From Perkinsus olseni (taxonomy: Eukaryota > Perkinsozoa > Perkinsida), in assembly GCA_013115125.1 (NCBI GenBank), contig JABANN010000206.1, positions 1 to 53,115 of the forward strand: a DNA stretch of 53,115 nt, given 5' to 3'. The translations under genes were made by a program, and so were the position numbers. Positions 1-13,061 of this stretch are shown one piece after another; the stretch's first letter is position 1, and every line of letters starts with the position of its first letter. The notes beneath the pieces were generated by a model. The model was not told the origin of the DNA. It saw only the letters and a program-made list of their open reading frames with translations, and ran no database searches.

Positions 1-70
<70 letters not shown>
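1..70. repeat. (AAC)n trinucleotide microsatellite
   Basis: An uninterrupted run of acaaca units fills the left edge of the window and probably continues beyond it. No coding role is visible. Confidence 0.97.
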
Positions 71-714
71 GCACCTGCATTGCTCGGTCATCATTTTCGC
101 CACCGTCACTGCTGCCTAGGTTGGATTCTGATGGGGATTCTGATGGGAAAGTTGGGGAAAGAGTGGTACCGCGGTTGAGAATGCGAAACAATGCGGTGTT
201 TTAAGCATTTTACGTAAAACCAAAAAAAGTGAAATCCAGACTCGATTCCGAGTTTCAGAAATACGCGTGAGGTCAATTCCACGATAGATGCCTAGCCGAC
301 CCTGTAGGTCCAGTAAACCAATCCCAAGACTCCGGATTCTCCAACAACGTGTAGAAATCAATTCTACAGCATCATTTAGTAGGCGCTGTCCCGAGGGAGC
401 ATCATCAATAATTTTTGGGCGCAGTGAAAAAACCCACAAATGCCTCGGAACCTTATTTGACGAACGGTGTTGATCTATTCAGCGATATCGCTGGTTGACA
501 GGACAGCTTAATGCTTGGAGCTGTAAACAGAAACAATAATTGGGAGATTCGTCCTTGGAATTTCTCAACCCCATCACAAGGCCCCGTGCACCGACTCCAT
601 CCGACGTCACCATGCTACGTCTTATCTTTCCCATTGCTAGGGCCTACGGTAAGGGAGCGGTGCGAGTCCGTATTTACTCGTCGTTGTTGACAGTAGCTGT
701 TGTCGTTGCCAACG
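71..714. other. Left-edge region without a confident gene
   Basis: The stretch between the AAC repeat and the peptidase gene has no recognisable family. The minus strand carries one open frame of about 120 codons (roughly 116-475) with plausible amino-acid composition but no convincing start or relative. It could be an exon of a gene outside the window, a decayed repeat, or chance. The peptidase promoter and leader must lie in the last part. Confidence 0.4.
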
Positions 715-1593
715 ATGGCTACTGCCGTTGCAGCGACTACCGCAGGGGGTGGTTTCAAGGAGGCCCTCCTCTATGGATGGAAGTGGATACAATTTGCCGG
801 CCTGTTACACTGCACTCAGGAATACATATTCGACTTTTCAACGACACAGGGGGGTAGTATGGAGCCGAGTATACGATCAGAAGGCTGTGTCCTCTTTTAT
901 GATAAGGTGATAAGGAGCTTTGCTCACCAACTTGCTGTAGCATGGATGATCAGGTTTTTCCTAGACTAAAAGGGTATAGCAAAGGAGATGTAGTCATAGC
1001 CACTGCACCACATGGCGGCCATCAGATATGTAAAAGGATAGCTGGAGTAGCAGGTAGTAGTACTGGGTTACTCTTACGACCAGAAATCTATCTGCATGGC
1101 CAATATCTTCGAGGATCAATGTAACACTTTAATGGGGTTGTAGGAGTGGCGTCCCACTTGCAGAAGTGGAGACCCTCTAGTAATGCACGGTAGTATAGCT
1201 CGGGTGAAGTTCGTGATGTGTGGTTTGCGGAGGTTGAATATTAATAAATATGCCATGCTCTGACTTGTAGGTGATAAAGTGCCGGTTCATCGGCGAGGTA
1301 AAGAAGTGTACTTCCGGATACCGCCGGGACACGTGTGGCTGTTGGGGGATAACCCGGTACTAAATAGATGCCACTTCTGTCAATGGCCCAACGCTTCACG
1401 GCCCTACAGTGAAGGCCGGATGACGTATGTAATCAGCGCGTGTGAATTCATCGTAGTCACCCGGCCATTACAGAGCATGGCTAAGCTGCAGGTCGCTCGT
1501 TTCTCAGGAGAAGTCGTTGGATTCGAGAGCGTATGGTCCGGTCCCGGAGGCTCTATTAAAGGGCAGAGTGCGGGCAAAAGTATGGCCTCCTAG
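715..1593 (+). CDS. Mitochondrial inner-membrane signal peptidase (IMP1/IMP2-like, S26 family)
   Basis: The family removes sorting signals from proteins delivered to the mitochondrial intermembrane space, using a Ser/Lys dyad. Exon 1 (715-906) has a short hydrophobic N-terminus and GGSMEPSI, which holds the catalytic Ser. Exon 2 (954-1053) has KGDVVIATAP and CKRIAGVAG, which holds the catalytic Lys. Exon 3 (1271-1593) has PPGHVWLLGDN, the family's third box. Introns are 907-953 (47 nt) and 1054-1270 (217 nt, much longer than is usual here); both are GT-AG and phases agree. Between LLGDN and the expected SR-Y-G box lie about 14 extra residues, so an insertion or an unrecognised intron is possible. 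The start is the first Met of an open frame that leads straight into the Ser box. Whether it matches IMP1 or IMP2 is undecided. Confidence 0.85.
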
Positions 1594-1983
1594 TCAGTGG
1601 GCTCGGTTTAGTGACAACCACTGGTAAAAGCAACAAGTTGCAGTAATTGAAAGTACCTATTTACCTAGTGTTTCATTGACCTAATGCATCATCAGTTTCC
1701 TGAGTGTTGAGTGTAGTGTTGTGGTAGTGTGACTGGGTATCCTGAGCTCTGTCTCATGCACAGGAGGGGTCTATGGACTACAGACCTGCCGTGAGGATGA
1801 TGACGGATTGGGTGCGAGGATTGGGAAGGGTCCACCAGCGTTGCCTGCTGGCTTAACATTGATTGCCACTTATGAGGTGGGAGATCTTTAATGATACTGG
1901 GCCGGCTGCTCAACTGTTAGTGGTGGGCACATGCGCCCAACTCATACAGTACTGCTGGAGTAGTGTGCAGTCCTTCCACCAGC
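1594..1983. other. Intergenic, nothing recognised
   Basis: This gap between two plus-strand genes shows only short random frames on both strands. It presumably holds the 3' end of the peptidase transcript and the promoter or leader of the next gene. Confidence 0.5.
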
Positions 1984-2859
1984 ATGACTGCCGCTGCTAC
2001 TACTACCACAACAACGGCCCTGTTCGATGTCGATACACTAGCTCTACTGCTCACCCTCTTCGTTATCTATAGTAACTCGATCAAGCGTAGGAAATGGTGG
2101 ATGGACGTCAGCTTGGAGCCGTAAGCTACCAGAAGTAGGTAAGGGTCTATCGGTTACTAGTCAGGTCCTCCCTCCTAGTGTATCATAAGGATCAACGCTC
2201 GTCGTCTAGCTCTACTGGACTAGCTAGGCTCGGTGAGGTCTCCGATACCATCACAGGGGCTACTCCTGGTCGTGGTGTAGAGCAGCTGCCCTACTTCTTC
2301 TCTTTGGAGGTATGCAGCCGCTATAGGTGCTGCCCTCATTACTACTCCTTAGGTCATCATGTTTACTCCGATGGCTTTGGGAGTATCCCTTGGAGTGGTG
2401 ACACTGACAAGATACTTCACGGTGAGTAGCGTACTGAGTAAGCCTCTTGTAAGGTTACCTTCCCAGGGTCGAAGGAATCCCTACTCCCCGTTCTTCCTGG
2501 GTGCTGTACTATGCATGGCCTTCCCGGTGAGCTCAGGATACTTCACCGTTCAGGAGTAACTTCACCGTCTCTGTCAGGTTTTACTGTCGGCCTGGCGTGC
2601 GGCAAGATCGAGTAATGGTAACCAAGTCGCATCACTTCTGGCAGCTCTCATCATCACGCCCATCGCGTGCTTCAACACGTAAGAATGCTTTGTGCTATAG
2701 AGGTGTGCCATCTTGCACGTCGTGTGCAGGTCGGCGCTCTTCGGGGTGGACCCTCCCCAACCTAATTTTCCCCTATCTCCCGAGCAACAAGCCCTCCTGA
2801 ATGACCTCGGGATGGAGAAATTGGTACCCATCCTTCGAGGCGTCGCGTATGACTTCTAG
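1984..2859 (+). CDS. Multi-pass membrane protein, family not recognised
   Basis: I do not recognise this gene. Six exons join in phase through short GT-AG introns. Exon 1 begins with a Thr-rich leader and a hydrophobic span (ALLLTLFVIY) followed by a basic KRRKWW stretch. Exon 2 is hydrophilic and Ser-rich and ends in PYFFSLE. Exons 3 to 5 each carry one hydrophobic span, with peaks at MALGVSLGVVTL, FFLGAVLCMAF and VASLLAALIITPIA. Exon 6 ends with a short soluble tail (SPEQQALLNDLG). This gives roughly four membrane spans in about 220 residues. The start is the first Met of exon 1, and the stop TAG lies 42 nt before the next gene on the same strand. Agreement of five splice phases makes a real gene likely. 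Confidence 0.72.
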
Positions 2860-2901
2860 CTCTGACTTCCTTTGCAATTATCTCTCCTCTCAAGGCACAC
2901 T

Positions 2902-4026
2902 ATGCTCTATGTCGGCCTCTTACTAGCGGTCTACACAATCGTAGGCTATTCACAGAGGAGTGAGCAACAGCAGCAGCAACTAGGGCGGGAGAACCTCTCT
3001 AGGTACCGAACTACTGGACGCATGGATAAGGGGAGGGGATCAGACAGCTCGCAGCAGTCGACAGACATGCAACTCAATCTGCCATGATACCCCACTAGAG
3101 GATGCGGCCGAATCAGTTAACGAGGCACCATCGGCAACGAGAGAGAGGCTAATTCTTTATTTCGTATTCTTGGCTCCAATGGTGAGGGGCAGCATTCCGA
3201 GCCACGAGGAGTGTCCTCTAACCGCTCAGGCTATACCGTTATTTATTTCTCCATTAACCTCACCTCTCCCATCAGCCGTATCATCATTATCAGAGTTCAT
3301 AACCTGCTGTCTTGCTATCTTCATCGTAGATTTCAGATTTTACATGATGTTTCCAGGGGTGAGTGATGCAGGTGGAAAGAGCAGCGGCACTCAAAGCCTC
3401 CTCTGTTATGTAGGTGGTCCAACATTGGCTACTGTCTCGTGCTGACGGTGCAGCAGCAGGAGGCGGGTTGGAGTTGGAGACCCGCTACATGCGAGCACTC
3501 TACACTGCATTCGAGTGTGCCGTGGTACCACGCTTCATCACGGTCTTCATCGAGTTGGACATGACCCTACGTATAATCCCGGTAAGTTACAGCGTCCTCA
3601 ACGATCGGTCGATTGAGTTGCCTCAGGCCGTGCTTGGACTCGTTCAAGTCGATAATACTGTTCAGGACTTGAGGAGGTAGTTAGCTGTATCTCTCCCGTC
3701 ACGATGCACTCCATTCAGTTCCATCCTCCCAATCTTACCTCACGATCATTCAGCCTACGAAATTGACTATTCTCAGTAGGCTTTTTGCATTGACTAACGC
3801 CGCTGCATCGTCGTTCATTATCATCAGACTAATACCAAGAATACGCAGGGCCATCAGTGCGGTATGGTCTATGGTGTTGCCACCTGCGGAGGTTATGAAG
3901 TGGTCCAAGATTTACGTTGGGACGTTGATACTTGCCTGGGTGGTGATCATTTGTAGCACTTTGGTGTATCGACCAAGTCAAGTACAACAAATACTAAGAA
4001 ATAACAAAACGATTAAACAAAGTTGA
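2902..4026 (+). CDS. Multi-pass membrane protein with N-terminal signal, family not recognised
   Basis: I do not recognise this gene. Exon 1 opens with a signal-peptide or first-span sequence (MLYVGLLLAVYTIVGYS) followed by a Gln run. Exon 2, joined in phase 2, is polar and ends in a hydrophobic stretch (ERLILYFVFLAPM). Later exons carry further spans (CCLAIFIVDFRF and others) and a soluble segment. The last exon starts near 3778, has a final span (VGTLILAWVVIICSTL) and ends in a basic tail. Introns begin at GTACCG, GTGAGG, GTGAGT, GTAAGT and GTAGTT, all about 45-100 nt. It follows the previous membrane-protein gene on the same strand after only 42 nt. The two share no obvious sequence similarity. 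Confidence 0.7.
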
Positions 4027-4302
4027 ACCGCTGAGCATTCTCACTGTTTGCTTGGCTAATAATAGATTCTTTGAATTAACGGAGCGACTTGTGTTGTCAC
4101 ATCGACGCATTATCACTATGTCCCAGTGACACATACTTGGTAGGTGGTACAAATCACCTGCTGGCTTTGTAACGCAACAAGACGATGATGGTGCAATTGC
4201 ATACACTAGAGTAAAAACTCATTCTTGACCTAGTCAAGTTATGATGTTTCGCGCTGCTGCCGCTCAACAAAATATCATCATAACCAGTTGGACACTTGGG
4301 AA

Positions 4303-7300
4303 CTATTGGGACATTTTGAGGATAAGTTGTCTGTCTCCGAGTATGTTATTTACTCTTGCACAACTTGGCCAGAATTTACCACGACTTCGAACCCAGGGTA
4401 GAGGGAACGCTGCTACTTCTCGAGAGTAACTGAAGGAGTGGTGAGTCGTTACGTTGATGATGCTGGTGCTCACTTACCAATGGTCCCACTTCTCGGACGT
4501 AACCATATCCTCAGCATGTGGAGCATTCTTCAACGGATTGTCCTTCAAGTCATAAACTCCGTCGGCAATTTGATCAATCTCATTCTTGATCTGGATCAGA
4601 GCATCACAAAACCTGACGAAAGGAAGCATACGCGGAAACGGCCCTCAGCGTCGCTGAGTCTTACCTATCCAACTCGTCTTTGCTCTCACTCTCAGTGGGT
4701 TCGATCATCAACGAGTGATGTACTGGCCAACTCATAGTAGGGGCGTGGAAGCCATAATCCATCAATCTCTTGGCAATGTCCTCTTCGACCACCTGCGAAC
4801 AGCAGAACACCATGCCATGGCTATTGACCGTGGTTAAACTACCCCTGTATGCTTGCGTATGTCCGATATGTCGATGATAAACTCATGACTGCATCTACCA
4901 TTAGAGTTCACATGCATGAGGGGATAATATTCCTGAGATGGTGAGGGTGTTGAGCACAGCTAACAACAAGGCCTCCTCACCTTGAGCCTAGCTGCCATGT
5001 AATTGGCGTTGAGTATAGCCATCTCGGCACTGGCCCGCAGGCCCTCCTCTCCTAGCATGTTGATGAACATCCATGGAATGGATGCTATGCCCGCCTGGCC
5101 GAATGGGGCTGCATTTACAGACCCTGCCACAGCTGTGTCAGTACCAGTAGGAACAACAGAGTGGGAAGGCATGAAGGGCCTGACGATGATGTGAGATCCG
5201 TATCATAGTATCGAGAGAGCAGCCCTACCGTAGATGCTCAGCAGCACAGATGGGCCCCATACCCGGCCCACCGCCACCATGAGGGATCGAAAACGTCTTA
5301 TGCAGGTTAAGATGGCAAACATCAGCACCTTGAATAGAGGCTATGGGCGGCGAGCTTGGAGATGGGTGATACATACCGATGGTCCCCGGTGAGGTAAGAC
5401 CTAGTTGTGCATTCATATTAGCACCATCCATATACACTTGTCCACCGTATTTATGTACTGTGTCACATATTGCTTTGATATGAGTCTCGAAGACACCTCT
5501 CGTGCTAGGATAGGTAATCATCAATGCTCCCAGTCTATCTCCTATCTCTGAGCATGTCCGGTCGAGTACGTCAAGGTCCATACCATTGGGACCTAGGGAC
5601 AACTACCGATAGTGCTAACAAGAGGGGGCACTCGGTATACCATCATCATCCAGCCAAACTATCTCGAAGCCCATCATAGCCGCTGATGCTGGATTGGTAC
5701 CATGAGCCGAGCGTGGTATCAGACACATACTTCGCTGGGTATCACCTTGAGGGTGGAAGATGGCGGGTGCTTAAGCTGCAGCCGTTGGTCGGGGTATTCC
5801 CTACCTCGGGATGTATGGTACTGTCTGATGGCTAGCAGACCGGCAAACTCCCCTTGAGCACCACTGCATGGTTGCAGAGAACACACAGCGAAACCAGTTA
5901 TCTGAGAAGGACTACTGCTACTACATATATTACATACGTATCGATACTTCCTCCAGGCTCCGCTCCAAGGACCTGAGTAGTTCAGTGTATCCCTCCATCT
6001 GGTTGAGGGGAGTGAAGGGATGTGGGGTAGTAACTTCCTCTCTGACGATGGGGAATAGATTGCACTGGGACGAGAGAGGGCTTCAACGGTGGCCTTACTG
6101 GACTATAGTATACATAGAGCTGGAAGAGTTCAACTTCATAGTACATGAACCGAGGGTTATCATAGACTTGGTGAGGGAGATATCCTGAAGGGCGATCGCA
6201 TTAACGTCATGTATTTGTCAGGGTTTGAGGGGTACCTTGCTCTGTAGGTGATAGAGGTAACGCATAAGGTCAGTCTCTGTGACTATGGTGTTGAATATCT
6301 ACACCACAGTAACCACTACCATCAGCTGCGCAGGACGGCCACTGACGATCGGTACTACCTTCTGTGACATGAATGGCTTGGTGCGTCGCAGTGACGATGG
6401 TATGAGGCCCAGGTCAGCATCCGATGGGTGCTCGACCTCTTCAAGAACAGCCGGGCATTGACCGCCAACAGCAGAGGCCACAACCTGAGACAAGCACTAA
6501 GTAGGATGAGGAGGAGCGGTGACTGATGACCTTGAGTAAAGCCTCAACGTCCTGCACAGTATGTGTCTCATCAAAGGTAGCGGATACTGTCGATGGATCC
6601 ACCAATCTCAAGTTCATGCCAGCAGCCACCGCTGCCTCCATAGCCCTAGATGCCTCTTCAGGCGACCCAAACTCCATCGAAACACAGTCGAAAAACATGT
6701 TTGGGGTGACGGCAGGGACCTGATGATGATGATGATGATGATGCCGAGGAGGATGCCCCATCTAGGGGCTGCTGAGTAAGGTCATCATCACCTTCATCTG
6801 TTGAAGTCCTGTGACGAATAGTTGACCTAGAGCATGTACCCTGGCGGCGATACGAGTAAGGCCCGATGGTCCATGGTACACAGCATACATAGCACTCATG
6901 TTAGCGAGCAGTGCCTGTGCTGTACATACGTTGGAGGTGGCCTTGTTCAACCTAACAGAACCGCCATTACGAGGCACGTCCACCGGGGTTGTTGAATACT
7001 ACCTGATATGCTGCTCCCTCGTCTGCAGTGTGAGCCTGTAGGCCGGGTTGCCTTGAGCATCCTCTGATATCCCCACCAGCCTACCCGCCATACGACGTGT
7101 ATTGGGGGTTGTAGTAGCAAGATAGCCAGCGGCCGGCCCGCCGTACCACATGGACACACCGAACCTCTGCATCGTACCCACCACTACTTGGGCCCCCATA
7201 TCACTTGGAGGCTTGCAGACAGTCAACGCTAGAGGGTCAGCTGCTACTGCTAGTACTCCTCCACTGCCCTCCTTCAGGGCATCAGCGACAAAGGTGAAGT

Positions 7301-8545
7301 CACGGAGTACACCACGGGTATCGGGGTATTGCACAAACGCTCCGATAAGGTCCTTCCTGGTGAAGTCGTAGGAATCAACGTCTCCTATGTCAAGTGGTAT
7401 CCCAGCCCATTTAGCGCGAGTCTTGACGACCTCTATGGTCTGTGGATGCATACTGTCCGACATGAACATGACCTTACGTGTACTGTTACCAACACCTGAT
7501 CAACAGGATGATGTGGTGATGGTGTGGTATCGCTACTGCTACACCGCTGTACTACCTCGTTGTATCATAGTGACTGCCTCTGCAGCAGCAGTAGCCTCAT
7601 CCAGTAAGGAGCAATTAGCCACAGGTAGGCCCGTTAGCTCGGATACAACTGTCTGGAATATCAACAGGGCCTCCAACCGGCCTGAGGGCAACGCTACATA
7701 CTCATGAGGAGCATGGGAGCGACCGCCCTCCACCACCTTCACTACAGTACCTTGGGATATCTCAGCCTGATAAGGTGTATAACTAGTGTACCAGGCGGGG
7801 TTCTCGGCGAGGTTACGGAGTACAGCTGTTGGTACTATGGTACCATGATATCTACAGGATACGATGATACTGCAGACCAGCAGAGAAGACCCCTCACCCC
7901 TGGCCTATGAAGTTCTTGTATAGTTTGTTCTTCTTCATCATCTTCCTGAATGTGCTCAAAGCCTCACTCTCTGACTTGGCCGTGGCGATGCTCAGGAAGC
8001 CAGGGTCACGCATGATGTGGCCTGATGAGCAAGCTATGAGTAGAGCTGACAGGGCGGTAGCATCCTACTTGGTATAGTTTCCTCGATGAGCTGCTCTAGA
8101 CTGGAGGCTCCAGCTACACGGCACATCTCCTTGATATCACTCTGACCACTGCCTATGTGCCGTGGTAGGAAGGTGTCCGACCTAGGGTATGGATGGCTAG
8201 GTGTGATTGGATGTTGTTGCTGATTACTTATCGAATATACTCCCTGGGTGCAGTCCCGTATAATGCTTATCATTAGGGGAGAGGGACTTAACAAAATCAT
8301 CAACAACAGAACTAGACGACGAAGGGGCCTGAACCATTGGTAGGGCTGCACTGATGTCAACGACGGTGACTCCTTACACTGTGAGATCGTCTTACACCCA
8401 AGCCTAATTGTGGCTTGGGGAAGTAGCTGGCAGCTTTGGAGACGCCACAGGGCAGGGTGCATGCTGTGATAGGTGCCGAGACGCTGAGGATATAGGAGGC
8501 CCCAACGACTGGGCTACCGAGGGGCAGCAATGCCCGGGAGAGCAT
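4303..8545 (-). CDS. GLDC: Glycine dehydrogenase (decarboxylating), P-protein of the glycine cleavage system
   Basis: This is the PLP-dependent mitochondrial subunit that decarboxylates glycine and passes the methylamine to the lipoyl H-protein. Exon 1 (8398-8545) is an Ala/Ser/Arg-containing targeting sequence. The mature part begins with [18 protein letters not shown] and continues with [21 protein letters not shown] and [14 protein letters not shown]. Later come [16 protein letters not shown], the PLP-lysine box [18 protein letters not shown] near 5300, [15 protein letters not shown] and CSHEFIIDI. It ends with the family's AAFPLPWVR and a GDRQLI tail before the stop. Many introns of about 45-60 nt join in phase, for example 8346-8397 and 8182-8227. 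One acceptor follows a (CAT)n run (see 6721-6743). Order and length fit the eukaryotic single-chain form. The coatomer gene ends 168 nt upstream on the same strand. Confidence 0.97.
6721..6743. repeat. (ATG/CAT)n microsatellite at an intron 3' end of GLDC
   Basis: About seven tandem units. On the coding (minus) strand the CAT units run directly into the CAG acceptor before the exon starting VPAVTPN, so the repeat stands where a pyrimidine tract would be. It is not translated in the model given here. Confidence 0.8.
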
Positions 8546-8713
8546 GGTGGCTGCGGAAACAGAACTGGTGACGAGAGGGCTGATACTCGGATGTTCGGCG
8601 AGGTGCGTGAGCCGTTGTAACAGTACTAAACCCAACTACACGCATTTGATAATAGGATAAGAGCAGCCCTCTCACGAAACACTGTGAAAATGGTCCTATC
8701 TGCGCTTGGCCTT

Positions 8714-11700
8714 CTACTCCTCGACAGCTCTGGCCACTAGCTCGGTCACGGCTTGGCTCTTGGCACGCACACTCAACTTCAATAGGCATCCACGGGAAGG
8801 ATCAATACCAAGCAGACACTTCACCAATACGGTCATACCACCTGATATGATGATAGCTACTATAGCGTTGTACTGCGAGTAATACTAGTAGTAGTACTAC
8901 TACTACTACCAGCGAAGGTCCCACAAAGGAGGAGAGTATGTCCCCTGGCTGCCGTCTCATCACTAATCACACCTGTTACGCAAGCATTATGGATGTACCC
9001 CAACTGCATGGTTATGGTTATGGTTATTACCACTGCCATCACACGGCTCACAGTTAAGGGAGGTCTGAAGGCCCTTGATAGCCTGTTCTACAGTCTTATA
9101 CCCCAGAATATGCTTTGCTGTTGTCTCGCCACCACATTGAGCATGCATAGCCTCCCATCCTTGACGGAACTGCCCTGGGGGCAGACCTCTAGGGGAGATA
9201 TGGTCGCCGATGGTGAGGGTTATCTGAACAGGAGTAGGTTGCTAGGAGTACTGCACGACTGCTGCTGCTGCTGCAGTACATCTTCAACAGGATACTCATC
9301 CTTGTATCCTATATCATCACCATCCTCCTTCACCGTGTACTCCAAGCATGCTCCAAACCTCGCACAGTGTATGCCACCATCCATCTTCTCTAATACCACA
9401 TACGCTGAAGCCGTCTGAAGTAAGACGAGAAGACGTGGTTGATCGGCAGAGGCAAGTATGATGAATATTACATCACCGTAAGTAAGAGTAGCTATTCCAA
9501 GCTCTCCTATCTCTTGGAAGAGGCCATTGTCATCCACACCACTCAGCTTAACAGTTATATTATCCAGTTCTACGTCCTCTAAGGTGTTGGTGACGACAAA
9601 CTCGAGGACCTAGGGAACGGAGAGATAGTAGTGAGGATGACAGCCACACTGCTCCTCCTACCAGATATGACTTGAATATATGCTTTTTGCCTCTAACACG
9701 ATACTCAGCCTCTTGCTCTGTGAGCATCTGGCCACGACTCGAGTGCAGGAGGGGTCCAAGGTCCGATGATGATATCTGAGTGAGGGTGGTGTACTACTAT
9801 GAAGAGCAATAGCAAGGACGCTTACCAAGGGAGATAGGGCGTTCAAAAACTCCTGTTGAGCATCACCATAGGAGGCAGCACCATTACCAGCACCTATATG
9901 GAAAAGTAGCCCTCAGCTATCGCGTGTTGATACTACTACTACCATTGCCCGATCCACGAGGCCCTGAGCCAGTACTAGCCTCAGTCTCACTGGCCCCACC
10001 AGCAGCAGTAGAGGGCTTAGCACCGCCCATCCGTGCTATAGCCCCCTGAGAGGCAGCGGCAGCAGAGGCTTCCATGGCCTGTTGACGTTCCGCCTCCATC
10101 TAACAAGCAGGGGCAGGTACAACCGCTGGCACCTCTATGATCGCACTACTCTCTGAGGTACTACCTCTCTCATCTGAGCTCTGTAGGCCTCGGGCGTTGG
10201 TAGGATACTAGTATCAACCTCCTTGTCCTGGGTATTAGGATCCGACATTTGAGCCAGCATACTGTCGTATAGGGCATCTACGTAACATGCCCCATAAGCA
10301 GTACAACTTCCCACTGTGAACTCACCAATAGAGAAGGGCAACTCCTTCTCAGTCAATAGGACTTCTAGATCCTCAGTAGCCTCAGTGGACTCTGAACCAA
10401 CAGGGGACATAGCATCCTTCAAGGTGGCGGTGTAGAGGCGGATACGATCACGAACCTATGGCAGCTGATGAGTTATAGTCCTTCAGAAATGCTGATAGTA
10501 CCTCATCATCATTATCCTTATCCGCGGTCTCCAGAAGGGTTACTATATCTGCACGCAGTGATGGTACTGCCAGACCGATCTTGGCAAGAGCATCCACAGC
10601 AGCTCCGCGAACCACCGCATTCTCCAGGATAAGACGGTTATAGATAAACCTAGAGTGATGATGTCCACTGAAGTAGAGCAACAACACTACTTACCTTATG
10701 TACTTCTCCGGATGCTCTGTAGAAGGTACATGACCAGCTAGGAAAGTGAGGACCCGACAGCATAGGGCTGGGTACTCACAATCCTCGATAAACTCGCACA
10801 GATGGAGGAGGCCGAGATCAGTGGCAGCAGGCACCTACACAATGAGTGGCTTAAGCTGGCTATGAGAATACTGATGAGAGGAGTAGTGGTACTACCTGAC
10901 TAATGACCAGTATGATGGTGTCCACGAGCTCCTTCTTAAACTCGTGTGAGCCCTCTTCCCGTAGGCTGGATGACAGGAATCCCATCAATACACGATGCTT
11001 GGAGGGATACCTAGGGCAGCCAAGTGATGCCACACCAGCGACTGATGCTGCAGGTGCGGGGCTATTACTGTATGCAGAGACTCCTGATGGCCCGTACAAT
11101 GTCCAACTTATACACATCTGATATATCTGACAATCATAGAGCATGTCTGATGATCGAGCAGGACTGAGACTAGGAAGGCCAGCAGGGTTGTCGTGGTTAC
11201 GATCTCATAGCGGCGAACGCACTACCAATGAGATCACACACAACGACTCTGTGATTTCGCGCGAGTACAAACGCCAAGGGAGACAGGTGATACCACACCA
11301 TTATTATTACCGCTCATGAGGGTCTGTATTTGCTTGACCAGTTTATCAATATTAGCCTCTTGTCCAGTCTTGAGCAACGTCGTCAAGGCCAGAGTGGCAA
11401 TGTTACGATTGGAGTCGGACAGTAGGGGCTCGATATCGCTGTTACACCTCGATACCACTCCAGGACGGGTCTTGGCCAAGTAGTTCAAGCATCGGATGGC
11501 TGCAAACCTAAGGCACCACCAGGCAATGTCTGTACCGAGCAAAGCCTGCCTCAAGTAGCACTACCTAACGACTGGTTTGGGGGAGTTCAATAATACTTGC
11601 ATAACAGCCATAGCCGAGGACATATCATAGACCCTGATGGCGATGCATAGATGCCTCAATGGAGCCAAGGTGGCAGTTGTACTACCCGTTGCAGATGATG

Positions 11701-13061
11701 GTCTGATTAGCCATCGATGCCGCCTGACGTGGGTTCCTCTTGATCTCTACATCAGCCAGTTCAAAAAAGGCCCTGGCAGCTTCGAATTGTACCTCCAGGT
11801 TGATTACAGTTAGAAACAACTCGAGCACAGCTACCCAACACTACCATCTCCGATTTGTGGCGAAGGCACGTATTCAAAAAGTTGAGGAGCTGCCTCTCCA
11901 CCATCATATCCTGATCATGGGCAACCAGGGCTGCACCTGAAGATGAGTGGGCCTCATACCAACACTACCAACACTAACAGTACTACCAGTGTAACGAATA
12001 AGAGAACAGACAGCCATAGGGCTCTTGGGGGGTGCCTGACCCTCAGCGGTGAACTGGCCCAATACCTTCTGTAGAGCTAGACGATCGTTGCCTGACCAAG
12101 AGCGGTACTTAGAAGGTGATGATAAGGAGCGTTGATCTCACGTTTAATGTCATAAAGGAGGGCTAGGGCATGATATTGAACCATAGGCGAACTCGTGTTC
12201 TGGGCTGCAGACTGGACCTCAGATACCCACCTACAACGACAGGAACGATCCCTACAGGTGATTTGCTGCCGACTATGATGATTACCTCCTCACGAGATCA
12301 GGCACTGTATTCATAAGCTGCATACCACACACCAGTGCGGCACTTTGGACAAAGGCACACTTATCAACAATAGCTGACAACAATACACAATACCCAATAC
12401 ACTACCCATAAAGTACCTCACCTGACTTAAGATACCTATCGACCTGGGCAGCCATGTTAGGGTCCAATATACGGCTCAATACTCGTATAGCGTTGGCACG
12501 GTAGGAGTCGTTGGTGGACTGCATATCCTTGGTCAAGCATGATGTGACGATGAAAACCTAATAAATGAAGACGAAGACGATATCCCCGAGAGATCGAGGA
12601 GTATCTTTCCTACTTCCGTCTCACTAGGATGAAGATTCTTCAAAACTAGATAAACCATCCTCCGTAGTTTAACATTATTGCTTTGGAATAGTTTAGTAAT
12701 ACCAAAGAACATGTCCGTGAGCTCAGAACCATTGAAGTCTTCGCCTTGCGTGATCAGGTACAGGATCTAAGGCGGCCAAGGGCAATAACAAAAGCAGCAA
12801 AGGGCTCATAGAGGACCTACCTTAGTGATGAGCTTACAGCATTTCACTGTATCGATGGGGGTGTTGTTGAAGATACGAGTCTCCTGTATGACCGTGGCCT
12901 TCTCACATTCCCAAGGATTGCCTGAGTGCACGACCAGTCCGGAAATCAATGGCAGGAGTATTGTTATCATCATTACCACCATCATCCTTTCCATCAGTAT
13001 CCATCTTGAGGTTATCCTTCAAGGCCTCCTTCACCTTCTCCTTTATGGCATCCACATTCAT
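8714..13061 (-). CDS. COPG: Coatomer gamma subunit (COPI coat)
   Basis: Gamma-COP is a HEAT-repeat adaptor subunit of the COPI coat that buds retrograde Golgi vesicles. Exon 1 encodes an acidic start (MNVDAIKEKVKEAL). A 56-nt GTAATG...CTCAG intron joins it to GNPWECEKATVIQETRIFNN, which matches the family's NPF-LEK-A-VLQE-R-FNE region. Then come LYLITQGEDFN, MFFGITKLFQSNNVKLRRM and HEAT segments such as ENAVVRGAAVDALAKIGL. A low-complexity Ala/Gly/Ser linker lies near 9920-10100, and the appendage domain follows (FQEIGELGIATLTYGDV). It ends SLRAK-SQAVTELVARAVEE in style, as gamma-COP does. Many small exons. The start is the first ATG in a frame otherwise opened by a non-ATG codon. Confidence 0.96.

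Noticed and set aside
4241-4737. Two plus-strand frames that look like a small gene
   Set aside because: The minus strand here encodes the C-terminal exons of GLDC, with the conserved AAFPLPWVR ending, so the plus-strand frames are antisense shadows.
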